From Stella humosa (GTDB lineage: Bacteria; Pseudomonadota; Alphaproteobacteria; ATCC43930; Allostellaceae): a stretch of DNA of 64,000 nt. Positions within the stretch are counted from its first letter, which is position 1, and the number at the start of each line of letters is the position of its first letter. The notes beneath the pieces were generated by a model. The model searched no databases, was not told the origin of the DNA, and saw nothing but the letters and a program-made list of their open reading frames with translations. A program made the position numbers and the translations under genes. Where the stretch lies: NCBI RefSeq assembly GCF_006738645.1, contig NZ_AP019700.1:5066001-5130000 (forward strand). The letters are read 5' to 3'. Shown in pieces: positions 42,095 to 50,444 of this stretch.

Positions 42095-43171
42095 TCAAAG
42101 CAGGCTGAGCTGATCCCCCGCCCGCGGCGGGGGTCGGAAGCGGCTGGTGTCCAGGCGCCAGTCGCGCCGGCCCAGCCCCAGCCGCGCCATGGCCAGGCGG
42201 TAGCGCTTGGCCAGCAGGTCGGCATGGACGCCGGTGCCGCGCATGCGCTGGCCCCAGCGGCTGTCGTAGCTCTTGCCGCCGCGCATCTGGCGCACGATCG
42301 ACATGACATGGGCAGCCCGGCCGGGCACATGCTCGGTCAGCCATTCCTGAAAGAGCTGGTCCAGTTCCAGTGGCAGGCGCAGCACGACATAGCTGGCGGT
42401 GGTGGCGCCCGCCGCCACCGACGCCTCGAGGATGCGCTCCAGCTCCCAGTCGTTCAGGGCCGGGATCATCGGGGCGGCCATCACGCCGGCCGGCACGCCC
42501 GCCTCGGCCAAGGCACGGATCGTTTCAAGCCGGCGCTCGGGCGTGGCCGCCCGCGGTTCCATCCGGCGCGCCAGGTCGCGATCGAGCGTGGTGACGCTGA
42601 CGGCGACGGCCGCCAGCCCGCGGGCCGCCATCGGCGCCAGGATGTCGAGGTCGCGCAGCACCAGGGCCGACTTGGTGACGATGGTGACCGGATGCTCGAA
42701 CGCCGACAGCACCTCCAGGATTTGGCGCGTCACCCGCATCTCGCGCTCGACCGGCTGGTAGGGATCGGTGTTGGTGCCCATGGCGATCGGCTGGCAGCGA
42801 TAGCGCGGGTTGCGCAGTTCCTTGTCCAGCAGGGATGCCGCCATCGGCTTGGCGAACAGCTTGCTCTCGAAATCCAACCCCGGCGACAGGCCGAGCCAGG
42901 CATGGGTCGGCCGCGCGAAGCAGTAGACGCAGCCATGCTCGCAGCCCCGATAGGGGTTGATCGAACGGTCGAAGGGGATATCGGGGGAATCGTTCGTGGT
43001 GATGATCTGCCGCGTGGCGTCGACGCCGACCGTGGTCTTCAGCGGCGGCGGCTCGGCGTCGGCACTGCCCCAGCCATCGTCGATGGCGACCCGCCGGGCC
43101 GGCTCATACCGGCCGGTGGGGTTGGACACGGCCCCCCGGCCCTTGCGTGCGCGATCGGCGATGGCATCCAT
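42095..43171 (-). CDS. SplB-like (PA0069 family) radical SAM protein
   Basis: The 358-aa protein has the radical SAM cluster motif C77-x3-C81-x2-C84 in NPYRGCEHGCVYCFARPTH and later GTNTDPYQPVER and SVTTLDRDLARRMEPRAATP. This is the COG1533 SplB group, named for spore photoproduct lyase but mostly of unknown function and widespread in non-spore-formers. I choose the ATG at 43171, because an upstream ATG at 43204 lies inside a LexA-type box. That box suggests induction by DNA damage, in keeping with a repair-related role, which is otherwise unproven. It is convergent with pgk. Confidence 0.9.
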   Translation of the reverse strand: MDAIADRARKGRGAVSNPTGRYEPARRVAIDDGWGSADAEPPPLKTTVGVDATRQIITTNDSPDIPFDRSINPYRGCEHGCVYCFARPTHAWLGLSPGLDFESKLFAKPMAASLLDKELRNPRYRCQPIAMGTNTDPYQPVEREMRVTRQILEVLSAFEHPVTIVTKSALVLRDLDILAPMAARGLAAVAVSVTTLDRDLARRMEPRAATPERRLETIRALAEAGVPAGVMAAPMIPALNDWELERILEASVAAGATTASYVVLRLPLELDQLFQEWLTEHVPGRAAHVMSIVRQMRGGKSYDSRWGQRMRGTGVHADLLAKRYRLAMARLGLGRRDWRLDTSRFRPPPRAGDQLSLL

Positions 43172-43198
43172 GGCCGGCCGATCATCGCGCCCGCATGA

Positions 43199-43213
43199 GA
43201 ACATTTCAAGAAC
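43199..43213 (-). promoter_or_regulatory. LexA (SOS) box, GTTC-N7-GTTC type
   Basis: GAAC-ATTTCAA-GAAC on the plus strand reads GTTC-N7-GTTC on the minus strand, the alphaproteobacterial LexA consensus. It lies 27 nt upstream of the radical SAM ATG, a position suited to block its promoter. The ilvE gene starts 111 nt away on the other side and is less likely to be the target. The match is exact in the eight conserved bases; LexA binding is inferred. Confidence 0.6.
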
Positions 43214-43324
43214 ATTCGTATTCCTGGGCAAAGGATCGGCACAACGCCCTGGAAACGGGCGCGGTGCTCGGCAATGATGCGCGTCCGCCCTTTCCCGTCC
43301 CCCCCGTGGATGGAAGACTAGCCG

Positions 43325-44443
43325 ATGGAAGACAAGCCGATGGACGGCCACCAGAGCACCCGTTTCGACGTCGTCCCGCACCCCGCGCCGACCGCCGCCG
43401 ACGCGCGCGCGGCCATGGTCGCCAATCCCGGCTTCGGGCGCGTGTTCACCGACCATATGGTGGTCATCAACTATACTGAGGGGCGGGGCTGGCACAGTGC
43501 CCGGGTCGAGGCGCGCAAGCCCTTCCTGATCGACCCCGCGAGTGCCGTGCTGCACTACGCGCAGGAGATCTTCGAGGGGCTGAAGGCCTATCGCACGCCC
43601 TCGGGCGGCGCCGCCATGTTCCGGCCGGAGGCCAACGCCCGGCGCTTCCATAATTCGGCCGAGCGCATGGCGATGGCGCCCCTGCCCGAATCCCTGTTCC
43701 TGGAATCGGTGCGCCAGTTGGTGCAGGTCGACCGCGACTGGATCCCCAGCGCCGATGTCGGCACCCTCTACCTGCGGCCCTTCATGATCGCGAGCGAGAC
43801 CTTCCTCGGCGTGAAGCCGTCGGCCGAGTACATGTACATGGTCATCGCGTCCTCGGTCGGCTCCTACTTCAAGGGCGGCGGCGACGGCGTGACGGTGTGG
43901 GTGTCGCAACACGACACGCGGGCAGCCAGCGGCGGCACGGGTGCGGCCAAGTGCGGCGGCAACTATGCCGCCAGCCTGCGCGCCCAGGCCGAGGCGGTGC
44001 GCAACGGCTGCGACCAGGTGGTGTTCCTGGACGCGGTCGAGCGCCGCCGGGTCGAGGAGCTGGGCGGCATGAACGTCTTCTTCGTCTTCCAGGACGGCTC
44101 GCTGCTGACCCCGCCGCTGGACGGCACCATCCTGCCCGGCATCACGCGCGACTCCATCATCAAGTTGGCACGGGATGCCGGCATCGCCGTGCGCGAGGGC
44201 CAGTACACGCTGGACGAATGGCGAGCCGACGCCGCCAGCGGCAAGCTGCAGGAGGTCTTCGCCTGCGGCACGGCCGCCGTCATCACCCCCATCGGCCGCA
44301 TCCGCAACCCGGAGGGCGAGTTCGTGGCGGGCGCCGCGGGCACGGCCGGCGGCCCGGTCACCCAGCGCCTGCGCAAGACGCTGGTCGATATCCAGCAGGG
44401 CAAAGCGGCCGACCCGCACGGCTGGGTGCACACGGTTTTCTGA
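43325..44443 (+). CDS. ilvE: Branched-chain amino acid aminotransferase
   Basis: The 372-aa fold-type IV PLP enzyme moves the amino group between Leu/Ile/Val and 2-oxoglutarate. Landmarks are LHYAQEIFEGLKAYR, YLRPFMIASETFLGV and the PLP-lysine region GTGAAKCGGNYAASL. The ELGGMNVFFVF block and GTAAVITPIGRI, which holds the phosphate-binding turn, follow. The length and order match the longer (group II, eukaryote-like) BCAT subfamily rather than the 310-aa E. coli type. A GGAAGA site precedes the ATG at 43325. It is divergent from the radical SAM gene. Confidence 0.95.
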   Translation: MEDKPMDGHQSTRFDVVPHPAPTAADARAAMVANPGFGRVFTDHMVVINYTEGRGWHSARVEARKPFLIDPASAVLHYAQEIFEGLKAYRTPSGGAAMFRPEANARRFHNSAERMAMAPLPESLFLESVRQLVQVDRDWIPSADVGTLYLRPFMIASETFLGVKPSAEYMYMVIASSVGSYFKGGGDGVTVWVSQHDTRAASGGTGAAKCGGNYAASLRAQAEAVRNGCDQVVFLDAVERRRVEELGGMNVFFVFQDGSLLTPPLDGTILPGITRDSIIKLARDAGIAVREGQYTLDEWRADAASGKLQEVFACGTAAVITPIGRIRNPEGEFVAGAAGTAGGPVTQRLRKTLVDIQQGKAADPHGWVHTVF

Positions 44444-44559
44444 GGGATCGGCGGCAGGGGGCAGACACCACGGTCCAGCCCCTTGCATCGCCCCTACCCC
44501 TCGCCTTTTGGCCGTTATATGGTTGCCGCCTGCTCAATCATGAGATGGGTCCCGAGGTC

Positions 44560-44982
44560 ATGAAGACAGCGAAGCTGCGCCCCTTCCGGCAAAATCGCTC
44601 CCGCGCGGCGCTGCTGGCGATAGCCGCAATGACCGCCGTCGCCGGCCAGGCGCACGCCGCCTCGTGCCAGGACGTGGCCGTGCTCGAGACCCGCATGAGC
44701 CTGACCAACACCGGCGAGCGCATGTTCAGCTTCCGGGCGACCGCCAAGGACACCACACGCCCGCTGCACGGCACCGTCACCATCGGCAAGGTCGACCCGC
44801 CGCTGCTTCAGCAGTCCCCCTCGCTCAGCGTGGACATCGCCGCCAACGGCCGCATGAGCTGGATGCTGTTCGCCAGGACATCGGACCTCATCACCGCCCT
44901 GCCGACCTATCTGCCCGTCTACGACCGGTCGGCCAGCACGGCCGCCTACGAGGTCGGGCTGGAGAACTGCTCGACCAACTAG
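44560..44982 (+). CDS. Small secreted protein of unknown function
   Basis: The 140-aa product has a basic N-terminus and a clear Sec signal peptide ending AGQAHA (cleavage after residue 33). The mature part of about 107 aa is rich in beta-strand-like segments and has two cysteines, C36 and C137, near its two ends, which could form one disulfide in the periplasm. I do not recognise the family. A GAGG lies just before the ATG at 44560; an in-frame ATG at 44545 is an alternative. It follows ilvE by 116 nt and is convergent with the ligase gene. Confidence 0.7.
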   Translation: MKTAKLRPFRQNRSRAALLAIAAMTAVAGQAHAASCQDVAVLETRMSLTNTGERMFSFRATAKDTTRPLHGTVTIGKVDPPLLQQSPSLSVDIAANGRMSWMLFARTSDLITALPTYLPVYDRSASTAAYEVGLENCSTN

Positions 44983-45027
44983 GGCGCTTCCGGCCCGGCC
45001 TTGCGAAAAGGCAGGCGGTCGCCCGCC

Positions 45028-46254
45028 CTACCCCCGCCTGTCCTCGATGACCTTGGCGTCCGGGGCGATGGCGGGGTGCAGGGCCACCTCGCCCCGCAGC
45101 TTGGTCACGGCCTGCAAGGTGTCGGCGATGCGGGACGCCAGGGCGGCACCGCTTCCCGGGGCTTCGCACTCCAGCGTCATCTGGTCCCGCCCGCCCTCGC
45201 TCGACACCACCAGCCGGGCGCGTGCGATCTCCGGGTGGCGGCGCACCACCTCGGCCACCTGGGCCGGGTGGACGAACATGCCGCGCACCTTGGTCGTCTG
45301 GTCGGCGCGGCCCATCCAGCCCTTGATGCGGGCGTTGGTGCGGCCGCAGGGGCTGGCGCCGGCGAGGATGGCCGACACGTCACCGGTGGCGAACCGGATG
45401 AGCGGATAGTCGCGGTTGAAGGTCGTGACGACGACCTCGCCAGGCTCGCCGTCTGGCACCGGGTCGCCGGTGCCCGGCCGCACGATCTCGACGATGACGC
45501 CCTCGTCGACGATCATGCCCTCGCGCGCCGTACTCTCATAGGCGATGAGGCCGAGGTCGGCGGTGCCGTAGCATTGCAGGACGGCGACGCCGCGGCCGGC
45601 CAGGTCCTGGCGCAGGGCCGGCGGCAGCGCCTCGCCGGAGACCAGCGCCTTGGTCATGGACGAGACGTCGGCGCCCAGCTCGGCCGCCTTTTCCAGGATG
45701 ATCTTCAGGAAGGAGGGCGTGCCGGAATAGCCGTGCGGGCGCAGGTCGGCGATCGCGCGCACCTGCTGCTCGGTCTGGCCGACGCCGCCCGGAATGACCG
45801 CGCAGCCGATGGTGTGGGCGGCCGATTCCAGCATCGCGCCGGCCGGCGTCAGGTGATAGCTGAAGCAGTTGTGCAGCACCTCGCCCGGGCGGAAGCCGGC
45901 GGCGTGCAGCGCGCGCGCGAAGCGCCACCAGTCGCGCCCGTGCCCCTCCGGGTCGTAGATCGGGCCGGGCGAGGCGAACAGGCGCGCCAGGCCGGATGAC
46001 GGCGTGGCATTCAGGCCGCCGAAGGGCGGAACCCGCTGCTGCTGCGCGATCAGGTCGCTCTTGCGGGTGACCGGCAGGGCGGCCAGCGCCGTGCGCGTCG
46101 TCACCGACGCCGGGTCGATCCCGGCCAGGCTGTCGGCATAGTAGGGCGCATGGGTGCGAGCATGAGCGACCTGCACCGGCAGGGCCGCCATCAGGGCAGC
46201 CTCGCGCGCCTCGGGCGGGCGGGTCTCTAGCTCGTCGAAGAAGGGTCCGATCAT
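45028..46254 (-). CDS. Phenylacetate-CoA ligase-like AMP-dependent acyl-CoA synthetase
   Basis: The protein is about 408 aa and matches the PaaK-like branch of adenylate-forming enzymes: YADSLAGIDP near the start, SGLARLFASPGPIYDPEG in place of the usual phosphate loop, LQCYGTADLGLIAYES, NRDYPLIRFATGDVS, and the hinge GWMGRADQTTKVRGMFVHP. It should join CoA to an aromatic or other carboxylic acid. Start codon is ATG at 46254, sharing one base with the livF stop; GTG at 46257 (GTGA overlap) is the alternative. It is the last gene of the ABC importer operon. Confidence 0.87.
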   Translation of the reverse strand: MIGPFFDELETRPPEAREAALMAALPVQVAHARTHAPYYADSLAGIDPASVTTRTALAALPVTRKSDLIAQQQRVPPFGGLNATPSSGLARLFASPGPIYDPEGHGRDWWRFARALHAAGFRPGEVLHNCFSYHLTPAGAMLESAAHTIGCAVIPGGVGQTEQQVRAIADLRPHGYSGTPSFLKIILEKAAELGADVSSMTKALVSGEALPPALRQDLAGRGVAVLQCYGTADLGLIAYESTAREGMIVDEGVIVEIVRPGTGDPVPDGEPGEVVVTTFNRDYPLIRFATGDVSAILAGASPCGRTNARIKGWMGRADQTTKVRGMFVHPAQVAEVVRRHPEIARARLVVSSEGGRDQMTLECEAPGSGAALASRIADTLQAVTKLRGEVALHPAIAPDAKVIEDRRG

Positions 46255-47111
46255 CACAGCCAGCGTTTGCGCCGCTTGTAGGATTTCAGGTTCTTGAAGG
46301 ACTTGCGGTCCTCGCCGCCGCCGCCGCCGAGGTAGAATTCCTTCACGTCCTCGTTCTGGGCGAGTGCGTCAGCCGTTCCGTCCAGCACCACTTTGCCGCG
46401 CTCCATGATGTAGCCGTAGCTGGCGACCTGGAGGGCCATGCGGGCGTTCTGTTCCACCAGCAGGATGGTGACGCCGAGGTCGGCGACGAGCTGGCGGATG
46501 ATGTGGAACACCTCCTGCACCAGGAAGGGGGACAGGCCCATGGAGGGCTCGTCCATCAGGATCAGCTTGGGCTTGGCCATCAGCGCGCGGCCGATCGCCA
46601 GCATCTGCTGTTCGCCGCCCGAGAGGTAACCGGCGAGGCCCGTGCGTTCCTTCAGGCGCGGGAAATACTGGTAGACCATGTCGATGTCGGCGGCGATGCG
46701 GCCACGATCGGCGCGCGGCCGCGTGAAGGCGCCGAGCCGCAGGTTCTCCAGGCAGGTCATGTCGGCGATGATGCGGCGCCCCTCCATCACCTGGAAGATG
46801 CCGCGGCGCACGATCGCCTCCGGCTCCAGCCCCTGGATGGGCTGGCCGTCGAACAGCACCTCGCCGCGGGTGATGGCGCCGTCCTCGGTCTTCAGCAGGC
46901 CCGAGATCGCCTTCAGCGTCGTCGACTTGCCGGCACCGTTGGCCCCAAGCAGGGCCACGATCTGCCCCGGCGGCACGGCCAGCGACAGGCCGCGCAGCAC
47001 GAGGATGACGTCGGCATAGACGACCTCGATATTGTTCACCGCCAGCAGCGGCCGCACCGATGGCACGGCCGCCGCGGGCGGGGACAGGGCGGGCTCGGCC
47101 GCGACGCTCAT
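46254..47111 (-). CDS. livF: Branched-chain/aromatic-type ABC transporter ATP-binding protein (LivF-like)
   Basis: The 285-aa ATPase has Walker A LLGANGAGKSTTLK (about residues 53-66), signature LSGGEQQMLAIGRAL and Walker B LILMDEPSMGLSP, the standard LivF pattern. It is longer than usual, with a C-terminal basic tail (SFKNLKSYKRRKRWL). It pairs with LivG to power the HAAT-family importer. It lies 26 nt after the binding-protein gene and overlaps the downstream ligase. Confidence 0.94.
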   Translation of the reverse strand: MSVAAEPALSPPAAAVPSVRPLLAVNNIEVVYADVILVLRGLSLAVPPGQIVALLGANGAGKSTTLKAISGLLKTEDGAITRGEVLFDGQPIQGLEPEAIVRRGIFQVMEGRRIIADMTCLENLRLGAFTRPRADRGRIAADIDMVYQYFPRLKERTGLAGYLSGGEQQMLAIGRALMAKPKLILMDEPSMGLSPFLVQEVFHIIRQLVADLGVTILLVEQNARMALQVASYGYIMERGKVVLDGTADALAQNEDVKEFYLGGGGGEDRKSFKNLKSYKRRKRWL

Positions 47112-47136
47112 GCCGGCTGGCCCGCCGGTGCCGCGC

Positions 47137-48402
47137 CTACCAGCCGAGCCATTCCGGCTTGCGCGGCAGGTTGACCACGGTGACCTTCTCCATCTTCACT
47201 GCGCCCGACTTGATCAGGTCGTTCAGCGGCGCGTCGGTGGCGGCCGTCACCCGGGCGCGATAGAGCTGCACCTCGGTCGTCGGGCGATGGTCGGTCTTGG
47301 TCCAGGTGGACGGCACGCACACGCCCTCCATGCCCTTGGGCACCCAGTCCTTCTTGGCATACATGCCGTCGCGGATCTTGAGGGCCGTGATGCCGCCATT
47401 GGCATTGGCCCACTCCATCGCTTCCTTGATGTAGAAGGCGGTGCAGATGCCGGCGATGTAGTGCAGCGGTCGGTAGTTGTCCGCGCCGCCGATCTCGCGC
47501 ACGGTCTTCATGCCGGGGGCCTCGTCGGTCCACAGCGTGCGGGTGCGCACCGGGATGACGACGCCGTCGGCGGCATTGCCGGCGGCCTTGGCCGCGTTCT
47601 CGTCCATGCCCCAGACATTGCCCATGAACTGCACGTCGACGCCGGCGTTCTTGCACGCCTTCAACACCGAGACGTTCGAGCCGGCCGTGTTGCCGAGATA
47701 GGCGTAGTTGGCGCCGGACTGCTTCAGCGTCAGGCACTGGGCGGTGTAGTCGCCGGGCGTCAGCGCGAACTGGATCGCCGGCAGCACGTCGAAGCCAAGC
47801 TCCTTGGCCAGGTCCTCGGCCGCGGCCTTGGGCGCGTTCGGGTAGGGATGGTTGGCGCCCATGTGGACGTATTTCGGCTTGCCCTGCCCGCCCTTCTTCT
47901 TCCAGTCGTCGGCCGCCCAGGTGACCAGCGCGCGCGCCGCGTCGGAATAGGACGGGCCGTAGAAGAAGTTGAAGGGGGCGGCCGCCGTCGACTTCTCGGC
48001 CTGGCCGGTCGGGTCGGTCAGCGAGCCGGCATAGGAGCCGGAGATGTAGGGGATCTGGTCCTTGGAGACGAAGGTGATCAGCGCCTCGGTATCGGCCGTG
48101 CCCCAGCCGAAGATGGCCACCACCTTGTCGCGGCCGGTCCATTTCTTGTAGGTCGCGATCGAGCGCGGCACCTGGTAGCCGTAGTCGACGGTGTCGAGGT
48201 TCACCTGGCGCTTGGCGACGCCGCCATTCTTGTTGATCCAGGCCATGGCATCGGCGACGCCTTCGCCGAACGGCTTGCCCACGTCCGAGGTGGCGCCGCT
48301 GTAGTCGGCCAGATGCCCGACATTGATCTTCTGCTGGGCCGCGGCCGGCGCCGCGATCAGGGCTGCCGCCGCGGCGGTCAGCACCATGGGCTTCATGCGC
48401 AT
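47137..48402 (-). CDS. ABC transporter substrate-binding protein, HAAT/LivK-like family
   Basis: The 421-aa periplasmic protein has a signal peptide (MRMKPMVLTAAAAALIAAPAAAQQ, cleavage near residue 22) followed by INVGHLADYSGATSDVGKPFGEG, the family N-terminus. The type I periplasmic-binding fold continues with WGTADTEALI and the C-terminal block KTDHRPTTEVQLYRA. Proteins of this group in operons with acyl-CoA ligases often bind aromatic acids rather than branched-chain amino acids. A strong GGGAGGAA site precedes the ATG. Confidence 0.92.
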   Translation of the reverse strand: MRMKPMVLTAAAAALIAAPAAAQQKINVGHLADYSGATSDVGKPFGEGVADAMAWINKNGGVAKRQVNLDTVDYGYQVPRSIATYKKWTGRDKVVAIFGWGTADTEALITFVSKDQIPYISGSYAGSLTDPTGQAEKSTAAAPFNFFYGPSYSDAARALVTWAADDWKKKGGQGKPKYVHMGANHPYPNAPKAAAEDLAKELGFDVLPAIQFALTPGDYTAQCLTLKQSGANYAYLGNTAGSNVSVLKACKNAGVDVQFMGNVWGMDENAAKAAGNAADGVVIPVRTRTLWTDEAPGMKTVREIGGADNYRPLHYIAGICTAFYIKEAMEWANANGGITALKIRDGMYAKKDWVPKGMEGVCVPSTWTKTDHRPTTEVQLYRARVTAATDAPLNDLIKSGAVKMEKVTVVNLPRKPEWLGW

Positions 48403-48439
48403 TGTCGTTCCTCCCGAAGTATTCTCGTTTAGGGCGAGC

Positions 48440-49531
48440 CTAGTATGAAAAGGGATAGAGCTTCCAGTACGCCTTGACCTGCCGCCAGCGGTGGGCGAGG
48501 CCGTCCGGCTCGAACACCAGGAACAGGATGATCGTGACGCCGATCGCCACCTCGCGCAGGTAGGACAGGTTCTCCTTCAGCCCCAGCGCGCGGTCGATGC
48601 TGGTGCCGGCGAGCAGGCCGGTCAGCGCGTCCATCACCTCGGGCAGGAGCACCATGAACGCGGTGCCCATCAGCGATCCCATGATCGAGCCCAGCCCGCC
48701 GATGATGATCATGCCGAGGAACTGGATCGAGAAGAGGATGGTGAAGCCCTCGACCGACACGAACCCCAGATAGTGGCCGTAGAGGGCGCCGCCGATGCCG
48801 GCATAGAAGGACGAGATGCCGAACGACATGGTCCGGTATTTCGTCAGGTTGATGCCCATCATCTCGGCCGAGAGATAATGGTCGCGCACCGCCACCAGGG
48901 CCCGGCCGTCGCGCGTGCGCATCAGGTTGGCGGCCGCCAGGTAGAGGGCCACCACATAGGCCAGCACGACGTAGAAGAAGGTGGCGTCGGTGTCGAAGGC
49001 GAAGCCGAAGATGGTGAACGGAGCCGCCGGCGCGCCGTGCGTGCCGCCCGAGAACCAGTCGGCCCGGCCGAAGAAATCCTGCAGGATGAACTGCGCGGCC
49101 AGTGTCGCGATGGCGAGGTAGAGCCCCTTCAGCCGGGCGGCGGGGATGCCGAACAGCATGCCGACCGCCGTCGCCATCAGGCCCGCCAGCGGGATCGAGA
49201 AGAAGACCGGGATGCCGAACTTGTTGTTGAGGAAGGGCGAGGCGAAGGCGCCGAAGCCGAAGAAGGCCGCGTGCCCGATCGAGATTTGCCCGGTGAACCC
49301 CACCAGGATGTTGAGGCCGAGTGCGGCGATGCCGAGATAGCCGATCTGGATCAGCAGCGAGAGCTCGTATTTCAGCTCGATTCCGGACGTCTCGGAAATG
49401 ATCGGCAGCAGGCAAAGCAGCAGCACCCCCGCCAGGCAGAACCAGCGGCTGGCGGCGGTGTCGAAGATGCGGGTGTCCGACGCGTAGTCGGACTTGAAGT
49501 CGCCGCAGGGGCGGAAGCCGGGGCTGGCCAT
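48440..49531 (-). CDS. livM: ABC transporter permease, LivM-like
   Basis: The 363-aa permease has about nine hydrophobic segments and the LivM landmarks GIAALGLNILVGFTGQISIGHAAFFGFGAFAS, then LRTRDGRALVAVRDHYLSAEMMGINLTKYR-like sequence (MRTRDGRALVAVRDHYLSAEMMG) as the coupling loop and GGLGSIMGSLMGTAF. It forms the channel with LivH. The gap to livH upstream is four bases and the binding-protein gene follows 37 nt later. Confidence 0.93.
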   Translation of the reverse strand: MASPGFRPCGDFKSDYASDTRIFDTAASRWFCLAGVLLLCLLPIISETSGIELKYELSLLIQIGYLGIAALGLNILVGFTGQISIGHAAFFGFGAFASPFLNNKFGIPVFFSIPLAGLMATAVGMLFGIPAARLKGLYLAIATLAAQFILQDFFGRADWFSGGTHGAPAAPFTIFGFAFDTDATFFYVVLAYVVALYLAAANLMRTRDGRALVAVRDHYLSAEMMGINLTKYRTMSFGISSFYAGIGGALYGHYLGFVSVEGFTILFSIQFLGMIIIGGLGSIMGSLMGTAFMVLLPEVMDALTGLLAGTSIDRALGLKENLSYLREVAIGVTIILFLVFEPDGLAHRWRQVKAYWKLYPFSY

Positions 49532-49535
49532 GGCC

Positions 49536-50429
49536 CTACACCCGCTCGATGTCGCGGGTGCCGAACAGCCCGTACGGCTTGATCATCAGGATCACGATCA
49601 GCACCCAGAAGGGCACCACCTCGATCAGGTTGCCCCAGTGCAGCCACTGGCTGTCGACGAAGTGGGCCATGTTCTCCAGCACCCCGATGATGACCCCGCC
49701 CAGCACGCCGCCGACGATGGAATCGAGCCCGCCCAGGATGACGGCGGGGAACACCTTGATGCCGATGAAGGAGAGCGCCGAGGAGACGCCGTTGACGACG
49801 CCGACGACCACGCCCGCCACCGCCGAGACGGCGGCCGAGATGGCCCAGGCCATGGCGAAGACGCTGCGGATCGAGATGCCCAGCGACTGCGCCACCTGCT
49901 GGTCGAAGGCAGTCGCTCGCATCGCCAGGCCCATGCGCGTGGCTTTGAAGAAGTAGGCGAAGCCGGCCATGATCCCGACCGACACGACCAGGCTGACGAG
50001 ATAGACCGTCCGCACCTCCAGCCCGAACACGGCCACGGACTCCCGCTCGAAGATCGGCGGGAAGGGTTGGGCGAAGACGCCGAAAGCCCATTTCATCAGC
50101 GCCTGGAAGACGATCGACAGGCCGATCGTCACCATGATGACCGAGATCACCGGCTCGCCGATCATCGGCCGCAGCACGACGACCTGGATCAGGATGCCGA
50201 AGATGACCATGAAGACCAGGGTCATCAGGAAGCCCCATATGAAGGGGATCTGATACTTGGTCAGGAAGAACCAGCACACCCAGGCGCCGATCAACACGAA
50301 CTCGCCCTGGGCGAAGTTCACCACCTGGCTGGCCTTGTAGATCAGCACGAAGCACATGGCGACGACGCCATAGAGCGCGCCGACGATGAGGCCGTTTACC
50401 AGGAGCTGAAGAAAGAGGTTCCAGTCCAT
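49536..50429 (-). CDS. livH: ABC transporter permease, LivH-like
   Basis: The 297-aa permease has about eight membrane segments. It starts LQLLVNGLIVGALYGVVAMCFVLIYKASQVVNFAQGEF, the LivH hallmark, and has MRATAFDQQVAQSLGISIRSVFAMAWAIS as the cytoplasmic coupling region and GGLDSIVGGVLGG before the last segments. It partners LivM in the importer. It lies 15 nt after the long-chain acyl-CoA ligase gene in the operon. Confidence 0.94.
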   Translation of the reverse strand: MDWNLFLQLLVNGLIVGALYGVVAMCFVLIYKASQVVNFAQGEFVLIGAWVCWFFLTKYQIPFIWGFLMTLVFMVIFGILIQVVVLRPMIGEPVISVIMVTIGLSIVFQALMKWAFGVFAQPFPPIFERESVAVFGLEVRTVYLVSLVVSVGIMAGFAYFFKATRMGLAMRATAFDQQVAQSLGISIRSVFAMAWAISAAVSAVAGVVVGVVNGVSSALSFIGIKVFPAVILGGLDSIVGGVLGGVIIGVLENMAHFVDSQWLHWGNLIEVVPFWVLIVILMIKPYGLFGTRDIERV

Positions 50430-50444
50430 CCCCGCACGCTCCCG

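Noticed and set aside
44983-45027. GGCGG-tcgc-CCGCC hairpin between convergent genes as a terminator
   Set aside because: The stem is only 5 bp and has no T-run on either strand, so it is too weak to list as a terminator.
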